Assembly: GCA_036924085.1 (NCBI GenBank)
Contig: JAVGWX010000013.1
Coordinates: forward strand, 67,587,859 to 67,651,858
Direction of reading: 5' to 3'
Source: Ariolimax columbianus
Taxonomy: Eukaryota; Mollusca; Gastropoda; Stylommatophora; Arionidae
Length of the DNA stretch: 64,000 nucleotides
Below, in pieces: positions 1 through 48,103 of this stretch (positions are counted from its first letter, which is position 1; each line of letters opens with the position of its first letter). The notes beneath the pieces were generated by a model that worked only from the letters and a program-made list of their open reading frames with translations, made no database searches and was not told the origin of the DNA. A program made the position numbers and the translations under genes.

Positions 1-148
1 TAATTTGCCAGTGACAGTGTTAATACCACAATATAATTAACGTGATAAACGGATACAAGATATCATCTATGGAATAATTGGCATACTATGGAGAAACCGA
101 TCATATAATTAGCATGTGTAAAAGTTTTTACATTAATATCCGAAGACC

Positions 149-184
<36 letters not shown>

Positions 185-240
185 ATGCCCACAATGAGTA
201 GGTATTCTCATTAAGTGACGGATAGTCATAGCTGTCCTCA
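1..240. repeat. AT-rich flank with (GTT)n microsatellite
   Basis: A run of about 11 GTT units lies at 150-182. Nothing else is recognised in this stretch. Confidence 0.7.
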
Positions 241-244
241 CATT

Positions 245-495
245 CCGAGCGTGCTGATAAAGATGGACTGGGGTCCTCCAGGCAGTTGAGTTATGCGTGG
301 CTTTATCTTCGTGTCGCTCACTTCAACAGGGATCACGTCGATCCCTCACCCCGTTAACCAGGCTGCTATAAAAACAGCCCGTTTCCATGGAGGGCTACTA
401 GTAAGCCGAGGTGAGAGTCTTGGCCAGTAATGTTGTGTCTGACCAGACGTTAGTCTTTCTTCCCCCGGTGATCTGTTCGAACAGTTACCAGATTC
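245..495 (+). mobile_element. Dispersed repeat, family 4 copy
   Basis: The segment starting agatggactggggtcctcc recurs with variation at 22770, 24005 and 59490. A second part (gaccagacgttagtctttct) recurs on the opposite strand near 24215-24245. The identity of the element is unknown. Confidence 0.4.
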
Positions 496-504
496 CCGGA
501 AAAA

Positions 505-1390
505 TTTTATATCAAATCAGGAGTGTGACAAGGATGTGGGTTATCACCGTTGTGGTTCATCACATAGGTAGACCACAACTGTAAAACAGCCAACACAAAT
601 GAAGGTTGCATCATTTGTGACATCTTAAATGAACGTCTTTTTGCTGACGATCGTGCAGTCATAGCAACACAAGAAATGTAACTGCAATAACATATTGGTA
701 AACTAAATACAACATGTCAAGAATACAGTTTGAAAGTCAACGTAGGAAAACAACTGAGGTCATGAAAATATCTAGAATAGCCGGAAACATCAATATCGCC
801 ATTGAAAAACAGAAAAGCAAACACGTGAAAGATTTCACATATTTAGGGAGCACGTTATCAGCAGATGGAAGAATTACAGCGGAAATCAAACAAAGATGCA
901 AAAATGCAAACCAGATCATTGGACAATTAACCCCAACACTTAATTGCAAGCACGTGACAATAACTACCAAAAGAGATTTATACAACATGTCGTCCCGAGA
1001 TTGTGCTACCAATTTCAAAACTGGACACCAACATCGAATGAAAATCGGCACATCGTAACTGCAAGAATAAAATGCCAGCGAACAATATTGAGATTAACAA
1101 TGAGAGGCATGATGAGAAACGTAGCCATCACGAGAGTGGTGGGAACAACACCAGTATTAGACTACATCAAGAGACAGCAACTAAAATGGTTTGGCCACCT
1201 AACAAGGCTACCACCACGCAGCACCCCCAACAAGCAATGTTATTTAGATGCAACGGCTTCAAAACCAAAGGCAGACCACGAAAAAGGGGGCTTTCAGAGA
1301 TATCTGAGGCGATGAATGCCACTGTGCATGAGGCACACAAGTCGGGCTCGTTCTAGAAATCTCTTCATAACCTGGTGCTGGAAGGCAAAA
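505..1390 (+). pseudogene. Non-LTR retrotransposon remnant (reverse transcriptase C-terminal part)
   Basis: Broken frames read through reverse transcriptase landmarks: QGCGLSP near 525-555, FADD-like LFADDR near 635-655, FTYLGSTLSADGRITAEIKQR at 831-890 and LKWFGHLTRLPP at 1172-1210. Stops and frameshifts separate them, so it is dead. The order and spacing fit the palm and thumb end of a LINE protein. It stands just upstream of Vsx exon 1. Confidence 0.7.
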
Positions 1391-2050
1391 CAGGATAACC
1401 GAAATGAAAAAGAACAGTTATAAAAAGGGGGCAGGGGTATTTCTACAAGAGAATTATGTAAATGTGTGTTTTGGTATAAAAGAGAAAGGCGTACTCGATC
1501 CAAATATCCTTATTTTTATGAATAGAGATGTGGCAATTCAGACAGAAAGGGAATTAAATGGGTTGGACATACAACAAGAGTTACTCAAAATATTCCGTCA
1601 GCAGATCTTTAAGACAAGACGGAAACTAACTAAAAGATTAATTGGCGGTGTTAAAAAAAACACTGCAGAGCCATGGGTTAAAAATATAAAGGGCCACACA
1701 GAAGACATGGGAAATTAGCTCTTGTTTCATTTGACTGTTCAACAATGACACTATTGCACAACTTTCACACGCGCCGTCAGGGTGAGGCCCTTCTATTGCA
1801 CTTTGGTTGGGCTGGCTTCTGAGAGCGTACAAACCTAGTATAGATACATACAGACACACACATACATCTAAGCACTGGTTTATGTGTTTTAATATCCCTC
1901 AATTGACTACGGTCTGGGGTGGAATAAGCGCGCATCCGCCAGTAGAAACTAGTGAGGCAAACACATACAATAAAACAAAAAAATGTTAATGGGAAATTAG
2001 ATTACGTCTCCGAACGTCGTCGAACGACATTTGGATATATGAGATGTGGA
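1391..2050. other. Upstream region of Vsx, no recognised gene
   Basis: An open frame of 104 codons at 1404-1718 has no features I recognise. The rest is unremarkable AT-rich sequence that probably includes the proximal promoter and 5' UTR of Vsx toward 2220. No TATA box or initiator can be assigned with confidence. Confidence 0.3.
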
Positions 2051-2220
2051 TATTTTTTGCTGTGCCCGAGTGCTTTTTGCTTTTGCTTGTCTATTTTATG
2101 CTGAGTTTTTTTTCATGGATGTTTCTTTCAATTAGATCTGGTGAAATTGTGCGGCTAAATTTTGCGACATCGTTTTGACTTTGGTGACACTTCTAGCGAC
2201 AAGAAACAAGCATCGACACA

Positions 2221-38982
<36,762 letters not shown>

Positions 38983-39050
38983 ACGTTAACATGGCACATG
39001 GAACAACCGCTAAAACAAGTATATTATTAGAACTGTGAGCAAGAAAAAAA

Positions 39051-39060
39051 AATAAATAAA
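39051..39060 (+). terminator. Polyadenylation signal of the Vsx gene
   Basis: Two overlapping AATAAA hexamers (39051-39056 and 39055-39060) lie about 70 bp after the Vsx stop codon, which implies a very short 3' UTR. A (TA)n run at 39061-39098 and then a reverse-strand LINE end follow, so the transcript end is probably within this short stretch. Confidence 0.6.
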
Positions 39061-39063
39061 TAA

Positions 39064-39098
<35 letters not shown>
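39061..39098. repeat. (TA)n microsatellite
   Basis: Follows the Vsx poly(A) signal directly. Confidence 0.9.
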
Positions 39099-39099
<1 letters not shown>

Positions 39100-39440
39100 C
39101 ATGTAGCATGTCCTTTATATAACGTCGCTCCCATCACAGTCTGCCTGAAAGAAATTCTTTCCCTTGCAAAAAACTCCAACCTCCGCCATAGTCATACCCA
39201 GGCATCCCTGGTTATCTTCGTGCTATCGTCTTCTTGGTCTACCCCTCCCTCTTTTGCCTGGCACCATACCTTCCATCACTGTTCTCTCAAGACCGTTGTG
39301 TCTCTTGATGTGACCAAAGTATTTACACTTTCTGGCCAAAATGGAATTGATAAACCAGTTCACCTCTATGTTCAACTCTTACCGAATGTCTACATTTGTC
39401 TTTTTCTCCGTCCAGGGTATATATATATATATACATCACA
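39099..39440 (-). pseudogene. LINE 3' end, family A
   Basis: Minus strand matches the 55266 copy (HIKRHNGLERTVMEGMVPGK region, ending TACATG...) with frameshifts. It faces the Vsx 3' end. Confidence 0.75.
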
Positions 39441-39734
39441 TCACATGCATATTATCACATTACCCCCGGCGGCAGTCCGGCAGATGTGTTGTACGCGAGG
39501 AAGCCAACAATATTCTGTCTTCATGCTGATCTTGTGCAACGCTGTACCAATGCTGTACCAACGATGTACCAATGCAGGCCTAGGTCTTTGTTCAGTGAAT
39601 CTGACCGTCGCAAAGGGCCACCAAAACGCTCTTCTACGTGTCTGTCTATTGTCAGGCATGGTGATCAAATGTCAAGTCCAATGATGTTCGCGTGATATCA
39701 CTTCCTCCACAACCGCATCCAGAAACAGAGTCTG

Positions 39735-40152
39735 ATGTTGAAATGGAGGAACGAAGAAATTCGACATCAAATAAACATATTTAGACGGCAGAAACTAGAT
39801 ATGCTAGAAAACAGAAAACAATGTTCACCAAACAGAAAACATGCACACCAAACAGAAAACATCCACACCAAACAGAAAACATCCACACCAAACAGAAAAC
39901 ATCCACACCAAACAGAAAACATCCACACCAAACAGAAAACATCCACACCAAACAGAAAACATCCACACCAGACAGAAAACATCCACACCAAACAGAAAAC
40001 ATCCACACCAAACAGAAAACATCCACACCAGACATCAGAAAAGAAAGTGAAGTAATAGGCAGTCCAGAATCAATGCAAGGAAAGCCCTGGTGAGGTTTAC
40101 GCCTCGCTGCGAGGAAGACAAAAATGTGGTGATTCGACAAACTAAGCACCGT
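39735..40152 (+). pseudogene. LINE ORF1-like fragment, left part, with 20-bp array
   Basis: Starts LKWRNEEIRHQINIFRRQKL D (coiled-coil-like) and ends RKALVRFTPRCEEDKNVVIR Q, resembling the C-terminal RNA-binding part of LINE ORF1 proteins (RP-I-V-F...R-K--V). A 20-bp array splits it. The right part is at 40722-40805. Confidence 0.5.
39835..40036. repeat. 20-bp minisatellite, 10 units
   Basis: Unit aacagaaaacatccacacca. Open on both strands in several frames, as expected for a stop-free repeat. Confidence 0.95.
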
Positions 40153-40708
40153 CTTCTTTCTTCTTCTTCTTCTTTGCGTTCAGGATCTTTTGGTCATGAT
40201 ATATCTGCAGGCCAGTCGCCATGATGAAGTCTGTAGTCTTCACCAGGTCGGAGCGGCTGCCCCACAGCTTTTGTCTCAGCTCCGCACCCTCTGACCAGGT
40301 CTGGCATCTCATTTCCCTATAGATTGGGCATTCTTGTAGAATATGCTCAGGGTTCTGGCCTCCTGTTCCACATGGGCACTCATCGGTGGGTGAGATCTTC
40401 AGTCGGTATAGATGTTCTAGTAGTCTGCAGTGACCAGTTCTCAGACGAAATGAGTTAGTTTGTTATTTCTTTTGAGTTGGTGAAATGGGTCTGATATACT
40501 GCTTATGATTCTGTCTTCTCTCCATTGGTGTATACACTGATTTCTGATGATGTTCTTGATTTTTCTGTATGGTACTCGATGATTAAATTGTGCCTTTTTG
40601 CGGCCATATTTTGCCAGAGCATCAGCTCTCTCGTTTCCTGTGATTCCGAAATGGCAGTGTAGCTACTGGAGCGCTATTGTTGAGGATCTCTGTAGTTTTC
40701 CTAGTTCT
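40153..40708 (-). mobile_element. RNase H LINE, family H, 5'-truncated, (GAA)n tail
   Basis: Minus strand holds LQLHCHFGITGNERADALAK (end of RNase H), FRLRTGHCRLLEHLYRLKIS, ECPCGTGGQNPEHILQECPI Y and RCQTWSEGAELRQKLWG before the GAA tail at 40153-40176. The 13-bp sequence aactaagcaccgt flanks it at 40140-40152 and 40709-40721, a clean target-site duplication. The frame is broken. Confidence 0.85.
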
Positions 40709-40721
40709 AACTAAGCACCGT

Positions 40722-40805
40722 AAAACTAGTGTCCATCACTTACCAGGGCTATCAGACGATCAAATACAGCAATATAGATATAGATCAAGGCTTATGCTTA
40801 CAGAT
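40722..40805 (+). pseudogene. LINE ORF1-like fragment, right part
   Basis: Continues the frame interrupted at 40152: KTSVHHLPGLSDDQIQQYRY RSRLMLTD-stop. Removing the family H insertion and one copy of the duplication keeps the frame. Confidence 0.5.
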
Positions 40806-41220
40806 TGATTTACTTTATCACGTCATAGCTCCTGTATAATATGCTTGTCTCTTCGATTGATGTTCCTATTGTGCTTATTCATAAACCTGTAAGTTTCCAC
40901 TTGTTGCGTGTTTATCGTTTTAAACATGCTGATACGTATTCTTAGTTGTTTAAATGATGGTAAAGTGCAGTGTTATGGATATTCAAATTAACTTCTTTGT
41001 ACCGGCTTAGAAAACTCTGTGCAGTCTGTATAGAACCAATTTCCACTACTCAGCTTGATCTAGTAATACATATGCCCACTTAATATATTCTTGAACGCAT
41101 TAACTGGCCCATCCCTAACTATTTCCCGTGGCAATGAATTCCAAGTATTCACGACTCTCTGACTAAAACAATATTTCCTTGTGCCTACCTAATCTGGACC
41201 TTCCTTTAAATACTTTCTGG

Positions 41221-41450
41221 CTGTGTCCTCTTATTTTTGTAGGCGGCTGTATTTTGTTAGTTTGTAACTGTGCCCTCTTATTTTTGTGGGCGGCTGTATT
41301 TTGTTAGTTTGTAACTGTGCCCTCTTATTTTTGTGGGCGGCTGTATTTTGTTAGTTTGTAACTGTGCCCTCTAATTCTTGTAGGCGGCTGTATTTTGTTA
41401 GTTTGTAACTGTGCCCTCTTATTCTTGTAGGCGGCTGTATTTTGAGAAAA
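41221..41450. repeat. 47-bp minisatellite inside the CR1-like element
   Basis: Unit tgtgccctcttatttttgtg ggcggctgtattttgttagt ttgtaac, about 5 units. Confidence 0.9.
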
Positions 41451-41589
41451 AAAACTTGTTAATGTCTTTTGTATCCTTGTCCTTGATATATCTTAGAAAC
41501 CTGTATTAAGTTATCTCTTCTCCTTTCTAAACACTATAGGTCAAGTTTTCTGAGTCTTTCCTCATAGTTTGACAATTACTTCCTTGCTC

Positions 41590-41700
41590 CTATGTTGTTT
41601 TGTTTTTCCGTACGCCTTATTTCTCTAATCCCCAAGTGTGCGTTGCACTGTGGTTTCTATTTTGCACCTGTCGGCCCAGTGCCTCCAACTTCAGCATGAC
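41590..41700 (-). mobile_element. SINE fragment inserted in the CR1-like element
   Basis: tacgccttatttctctaatc cccaagtgtgcgttgcactg and gcacctgtcggcccagtgcc match the body of the 25440 SINE; the tRNA head is missing. Confidence 0.75.
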
Positions 41701-41990
41701 CCCTATGTTTAATATTTTTTTGTATCATGCCCAACATTACGTTTACCTTTTTCACTGCTTCCTGGACTTGCTCACTCACCTTACCTATATGATCTATCAT
41801 AACCCCTTGGTCCCTTTCCTTTTCTATCCTTCTAATATTGTTCTCGGCCACTCTGTGATTATATTGTATATTGGGTCTACCCATGTGGATGACTGTACCT
41901 TTATTAAACTCCCTTTGCCAGTTCTCAGACAATTCTTGAACGTTTGATCCCATTTAGAGTTGTTGAAACATAGGTAGTATGAAGTCTTGC

Positions 41991-43010
41991 TGATATGATT
42001 TCCCTTATAGTCGACATGCACTGTAGAAACAAGGTTTTTATTTTACCCCACCCCCCTTAGATAAATAAACAAATACCCTACAAAGTATTTTACAGCTTGT
42101 CTGTGTGCTTAAAGGCTGGCACACCAATCGCCCATTCAGCTGCCTCTAAAGTACATTACTTGTTAATTCTGCTTTTACCATTTTTGTCTCATCCGTTATA
42201 AAGACTATTTTGTCGAAACGACTTTGTTTGTTACTGTAGATATGTAAAAATTCCATACATCCTATTAATTTATAATTCACTTTTATGTCAATAATAATCA
42301 CCAAAATTAATGCCGATTTCTGTAAAAAATATTACAGTACAGTATTTGTAATTAAGCATCATCGCGTGTTGTTCTATGGTACGCTTACCATAATCTCTGT
42401 CCACAAACTGTCTGCCTTTTGAATATATTAACCTTCTACATGTTTCTTTATTTTCCTACCCAATTGTCATACCATATTAAATATATCTCTTGACTATCTT
42501 CCCCTATAACCCTTTACATGTTCTGTTACGGCTGTGGTTTTTACGCTTATATTTCAATGTAAATTTCTAAATAGTTTAACATATTTCCACGTCATCAGTG
42601 ACATGGTACAATAATTGAATTGTAATTATTAACAGTGGAACATTGCGTATACATAATAGAACCATCCAATGTACCCATCTAAGCTTGTCGTACTGGGCTG
42701 CCAAATAGGGTTGTCCATGGGGTTAGCAACCTCATCATGTAAACGATTTACTACAGAAAACACGTCTCTACGCCAGCCAACATAACATCGTGGTCACCTT
42801 CTCTTCCTATAAAGCGTAAGAGCGAAATAACATTTTTATGTGGGTTCTATAACCTTATAAGAAAACTTTTATAAGCCGGTATATCGGTTCTATAACCTTA
42901 TAAGAACTTTGCTTGCCGATATACTGGCTCTGCGTAGTGAATGAGATAAGTTATTTTTGTTTTGTTTTTTCAGATTAAAAAATGTCTCTGGTGGAGGAAT
43001 TTTATCTAAT
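41991..43010. other. No recognised feature
   Basis: About 1 kb of AT-rich, apparently unique sequence. Confidence 0.4.
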
Positions 43011-43019
43011 CAAGAAGAG

Positions 43020-43023
43020 AACG

Positions 43024-43057
<34 letters not shown>

Positions 43058-43078
43058 AGAGAGAGAGAGAGAGAAACA
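43020..43078. repeat. (GA)n microsatellite with a G-run
   Basis: GA repeats interrupted by gggggggg. Confidence 0.95.
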
Positions 43079-43224
43079 GAGTTGGAGAGAAGTTTCAATT
43101 GACAGACATTTTAATATTGTGAACTTTTAATGAGGTTTGATTTCCTAATTATTCTTGATGCATACAATCTTTTCCTCTTGATGAACATCTCTCTTTCCGC
43201 AAGTGATTTGTCATTATTTGGTCA

Positions 43225-43770
43225 TTGTCCAAGATTGACACTTATAAAGCAACACCTCTTGTAATTGACACTTATATGGCAACACCTCTTGTAATTGACA
43301 CTTATAAAGATGCAACGCTTGTAATTGACACTTATAAAGATGCATCGCTTGTAATTGACACTTATAAAGATGCATCGCTTGTAATTGACACTTATAAAGA
43401 TGCATCGCTTGTAATTGACACTTATAAAGCAACATATCTTGTAATTGACATCTATAAAGCATCATCGCTTGTAATTGACACTTATAAAGCAACACATCTT
43501 GTAATTGACACCTATAAAGCATCATCTCTTGTAATTGACACTTATATAGCAAAATTTCTTGTACATTTCACTGGAAGAATCTCTCTCATTTTCTTTGCCA
43601 GCTTGCCCAAGATTGACACTTATAAAGCAACATCTCTTGTAATTGACACTTATAAAGCATCATCTCTTGTAATTGACACTTATAAAGCAACATTTATTGT
43701 ACATTTCCCTGCAAAAATCGTTCTCATTTCCTTTGCTAGCTTGTCCAATATTCACACTTATAAGCAACAT
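43225..43770. repeat. 30-bp minisatellite, about 15 units
   Basis: Unit attgacacttataaagcaac acctcttgta. The period is a multiple of 3, so a plus-strand frame reads IDTYKATPLV repeats. Confidence 0.9.
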
Positions 43771-44435
43771 TTGCGGTACACATTACTGGAAGAGTTTCTT
43801 TGCCAGCGATGTACACATAGCTGTTTGTATGTTTCTATATTCATGAATATCAGCCACATAGTGGTGATTTAACCATGTTGTTATTACTGTTCTTGTTATT
43901 GTTATATTACTGTATTACTAACATTACTCTGTTATTAGTACAATAAAATATGCGATTCCACAACAATTAAATTATTATGTTTGTGTTTGACATACGTTGC
44001 GTTTGGAGGATGACGGAGATTGGGGGGGGGGGGGGGGTGACGGCAAAGAGGGGGGGGGGGTTGATTTAGGGGAGATGTAAGAAGTTCGTATTTAATGAAA
44101 CGAGTTAACGATTGTACGACACGTTGGGCTTTCCAATCGTGCAAATTTCTAGCTGCCTGTGATTCCAATGCAAGTGTGATCGGAGTCCAGTCGTATTAGA
44201 GATGAACGACAAACACAGATAGCCCATGTTCATGAAACACTTGGCAGTTGAAAACTGCTGTTAGCAGCTGCCTTGGAAAAGATGCTTAAGGTAAACGGAA
44301 TCCATATCGAACAATGGCTTCTATGAAGACCAAAAAGAGGTGACTGTTCCACCGTGCACAAACAAAATAGATCAATCCCTTGTCTGCACAATTATAAACA
44401 TGAGTAAGAGAGTAGTTATTATTATTGGTAGAAGA
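43771..44435. other. G-runs and unassigned sequence
   Basis: Two long G-runs lie at 44021-44060. The rest has no recognised feature. Confidence 0.5.
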
Positions 44436-44439
44436 CTGT

Positions 44440-45140
44440 GTTTTGTTCTGCACAGACAACTCTGCGCTGCAGTGCTGTCTAGAAATCCTAGACAGCGGAA
44501 CACCCTGTCTATATCCTGGGCCAAGACCAAAGTGCAGAACCTCATTTCTGACACAGCACACTCAAGGTATTGGAACTCAAGCCCACACTACGGAAAGCAG
44601 AAAGAATTCATCTACCTCGGCAGCTTGATATCATCTGATGGGCGCAGCGGTCTCGATACGTCAAGGCGGATCGGACTAGTGTCCGCTATGCATGACTTCT
44701 GACGTGTTTGGAGTAGCGGTAAGATCTCCCTTAAAACAACATTCCACATGTGCCTATCTTCCGTGGTCCCAGCTCTGTTTTACGGAACATGGACACTTCT
44801 CAAACATGACATGTCAAGACTGGATGTCTTTCACGCACGCAACCAGCAGCATCCGATGGCATGACTACATCCGCAGCGTGGAGGTCTCTGCTAAATCAGG
44901 CCTCCACACAATCTCCAAAATCCTTGACCACCTCTGAGTCTCTTTGTTCGGCCATGTTGTACGGCTGGACCAGGAAACCCCGGCTCACAAAATACTTCAC
45001 AGATCGCTCCTCGGCGCCAAAAGTCTTCTCCGACTGGTTGGAGTCGCAGAAAAGGTCATCCCCAAACAGTATGGCTCCAGCTGACGGCGGCATCGCCCTC
45101 TGACCCGGACGAGACCTGGAACCTTGTCGTAGTAGTTTTT
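44440..45140 (+). pseudogene. LINE 3' half, degenerate
   Basis: Frames read SWAKTKVQNL, KEFIYLGSLISSDGRSGLDT SRRIGLVSAM, VPALFYGTWTLLKHDMSRLD VFH and, after a shift, LFGHVVRLDQETPAHKILH. This is the order WAKTKVQ / YLGS / SRRIGLA / ETWTLL / FGHVARL of a LINE reverse transcriptase. Several stops. Confidence 0.8.
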
Positions 45141-45214
45141 TCTTCACTATAATCAATGCACAGGGCAAGCTTCATCGTCAAGAGAAAACCGTCAGACGAT
45201 AGTGCATCATCGCT

Positions 45215-45935
45215 TGCGAGGCAACTAACTAACTGACTAACTTGATAACTAACACACTAACTAACTCACTCACACACTAACTAACTGTCTAACTTACTAA
45301 CTAGTTAACTAACTAACTGACTAGTTAACTAATTAACTGACTAGTTAACTAACTAACTGACTAGTTAACTATCTACCTGACTAGTTAACTAACTGGCAAG
45401 TTAACTATTTAACTGACTATTTACCTAACTAACTGACTAGTTAACTAACTAACTGACTAACTAGATAACTAATTCACTAACTAACTCACGCACACACTAA
45501 CTAAATAATTAACTAACTAACTAGTTAAATAACAAACTGATTAACTAGATAACTGACTAACTTACACACTAACTAACTAACTAACTAATTAACTCACTAA
45601 CTTACTAACTAATTGTTTATTTCACTAACAAACAAACAAACTAACTAACTAATTAACTCAGTAACTAACTAATTGACCAACTAACTAACTCACTAACTAA
45701 CTCACTAACTAGCTCACTAACTAACTTATTAAGTAACTAATTACCTCACAAACTCACTAACGTATTAAGTAACTAATTATCTCACTAACTAACTCACTAA
45801 CTTACTAACTAACTAATTACCTCACTAACTAGCTAACTAACTAGCTAACAAAATAACTCACTAACTAACTAAAAGACTCACTAACTAACTCACTAAATTA
45901 CTAATTAACTAAATAATTAATTGACTCTGCCAAAG
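45215..45935. repeat. (AACT)n tetranucleotide array, about 700 bp
   Basis: ctaactaactaa with frequent substitutions and short insertions; old compared with the ATCT array. Confidence 0.9.
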
Positions 45936-46019
45936 GGATTAAACAAACCATAACTTAGACCTACTTCTTTGTTTTCGTCTTTTCTTCCTCAACTTCTTAT
46001 TTTTCTTCTTATTTTTGCT

Positions 46020-46595
46020 GTTGTTATTCTTCTTCTTCTTCTTCTTCTTCTTCTTCTTCTTCTTCTTCTTCTTCTTCTTCTTCTTCTCCTTCTTCTTCTT
46101 CTTCTATGTTCAGGTATTCGGTAATGCTAGATCTGCAGTCCCGCTACTTGGACAAAGTTCACAGCCTTTTCCGGATCTGACATTAGCCCCTATGATGTAT
46201 CTCTCAGCTCAGTTCAGTCTGTCCAGGTCTGGACGGCAGACTCATAGTTTCTGTCTTAGCTCGGCTCAGTCTGGCCAGGTCTGGACGGCACCCCATCCAT
46301 AGTTTCTGTCTCAACTCAGTTCAGTCTGGCCAGGTCTGGACGGCAACCCATCCATAGTTTCTGTCTTAGCTCGGTTCAGTCTGGCCAGATCTGGACGGCA
46401 CCCCATCCATAGTTTCTGTCTTAGCTCGGCTCAGTCTGGCCAGGTCTGGAAGGCAGACCTATAGTTTCTGTCTTAGCTCGGCTTCCTATCACCAGCTTTG
46501 GACGGCAACCCACCCATAGTTTCTGTCTCAACTCGGCTCCCTCTGGCCAGGTCTGGACGGCAACCCACCCATAGTTTCTACCTCTGGCTAGATTT
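46020..46595 (-). mobile_element. RNase H LINE tail with expanded 3' end
   Basis: The (CTT)n at 46027-46107 is the (GAA)n tail of a minus-strand element. Next comes a 55-bp array (46200-46590) whose unit encodes ...TWPEGAELRQKLWVG..., the same text that occurs once in the family H copy at 40153. So this array is an amplified LINE C-terminus. Confidence 0.7.
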
Positions 46596-46779
46596 AGCGG
46601 CACATGTCTTTGTGGGCTGGTTAGACTTGTTCGACATGTTTAAGGATCTTGATTCCGGTTTGCACGTTGCAACTCGTTTGTGTTTGGGATTGCAATGCTA
46701 TCTCTATGGCACCTAACCAAGAAACGACACAAATTGCAAATTAAATCAAGTGTAATGAAACGACTCCTACCACACTAAC

Positions 46780-47050
46780 ATGAGATGACAGCACCCAGTG
46801 ACTCATAGCTGGCTTCTTGCAGCTGGGTCAGCGAGCCAGAGGTGGCGATGACCGTATCCCGTGCCCAAGCGGCGGTCACGGAAACAGGTAGCAGACGTCT
46901 AGTCTGGCTAAGTGAATAGAGGTCGCATTGCGAAGGTAAACCCGGTTGCCTAAAAATTAAGCTGAAATAGGATGTGCTGGGCCGAAAGACGCAGATATTG
47001 CAGCTCAATCGCAACACTACGACACGACATCATAGACGCCCATTTCAGAA
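46780..47050 (+). mobile_element. SINE-like repeat, family 3, diverged copy
   Basis: gcacccagtgactcatagct, gctgaaataggatgtgctgg gccgaaagacgcagatattg cagctcaatcgcaac match the family 3 core and end; (GAA)n follows. Confidence 0.65.
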
Positions 47051-47134
47051 GGAGAAGAAGAAGAAGAAGAACAAGAAGAAAGAGAAGAAGAAGAAGAAAG
47101 AGAAGAAGAAGAAGAAGAAGAAGAAGAAGAAAAT
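47051..47134. repeat. (GAA)n microsatellite
   Basis: Likely an expanded retroelement tail. Confidence 0.9.
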
Positions 47135-47159
47135 GACGAAGAAGACGAGAATAAAGTGG

Positions 47160-47840
47160 TTCAAAGTTCTTTTTGTGGCGTTTTGTATTTGTATCACCGC
47201 TTCTGAGAATAGACGTCAGACAACCCTGGGAACCCAGCCACTGGAGCAGGTCAGCAACTTCAAATATCTAGGAGTGGTAATAGGCAGCAGGGAAGGACAT
47301 TTCAGGGGTTAACCGCACGTTGGGCAGCAGCTGGTGACTTGTCCATGCAATAAATAGAGGATTCCTCAGCAAATGATAAATACGCAGGAAAACCAGGATG
47401 GATGTATACCGCTCGACAAATTGCGTATCCTAACATACGGATGTGAGTCATGGGCAATGACCACAGCCCAAGAAAGGCAACTACAAACTTCAGAAAGAGG
47501 TACCTGAGAAAGGTAGTTCAGGGGACGAAAAGGGACAAGATCCGTCTCCAGACAATACGTAGCAATCTTGAAGTTCAGCCCCTGCATCCACGAGTGGAGC
47601 AGTCCCAACTGCAGTGGTTTGGTCATGTCTATAAAATTGAAAAAGAACGGATACAAAGGCGGTCATGTGTATAAAAAGGCAAGGACACACACCAACAGGA
47701 CGTCCCAAAGTACGAGGGGAAGACAGCATACGACATACCCTAAGTGACCGAATGATGGATTGGAAAGATGCCTGTGAAAAGACGACTGATAGAGCAAACC
47801 TCTACACCTCACGGTAGAAGAAGAGCCACCAAGTAAGTTA
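47160..47840 (+). pseudogene. LINE 3' half, degenerate
   Basis: Reads TLGTQPLEQVSNFKYLGVVI GS, LTYGCESWAMTTAQERQLQT, LQWFGHVYKIEKERIQRRS and DRMMDWKDACEKTTDRANLY, in several frames. The order fits a LINE reverse transcriptase end. Confidence 0.7.
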
Positions 47841-48103
47841 GTATGACCCCTTATCCAGTCGACCCATCCATAAATGTGCAAATGGGGAATAATCGGAGCC
47901 GGAACTACGGAGTTCTTCCTCTGTCGTCAACACTCTCTGTAACGAAAGGGAGTGACCACAAACGTGGACGCCATGGTCCAATCAGGTCTTTTGGCACGAG
48001 CCAGTTTGCATTTGTCACATCCGGTTGCAGGAGCGTGTGAGGTGACGTTATGATCAAAGTATTTCACCTGACCCTGGCTACCCTTCGCTCCTTTTTGGGA
48101 TAC

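Larger units (their letters stand above)
40975..41990 (-). pseudogene. CR1-like LINE 3' half
   Basis: In minus-strand order the sequence reads VQELSENWQREFNKGTVIHM G, EKERDQGVMIDHIGKVSEQV QEAVKKVNVMLGMI (41920-41700), then after a SINE insertion NYEERLRKLDL...LERRR (41580-41500), a tandemly expanded RGHSYKL block, RKYCFSQRVVNTWNSLPREI V (41195-41130) and GPVNAFKNIL (41110-41080). This is the order of CR1-group reverse transcriptases. Stops and frameshifts are many. Confidence 0.8.
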
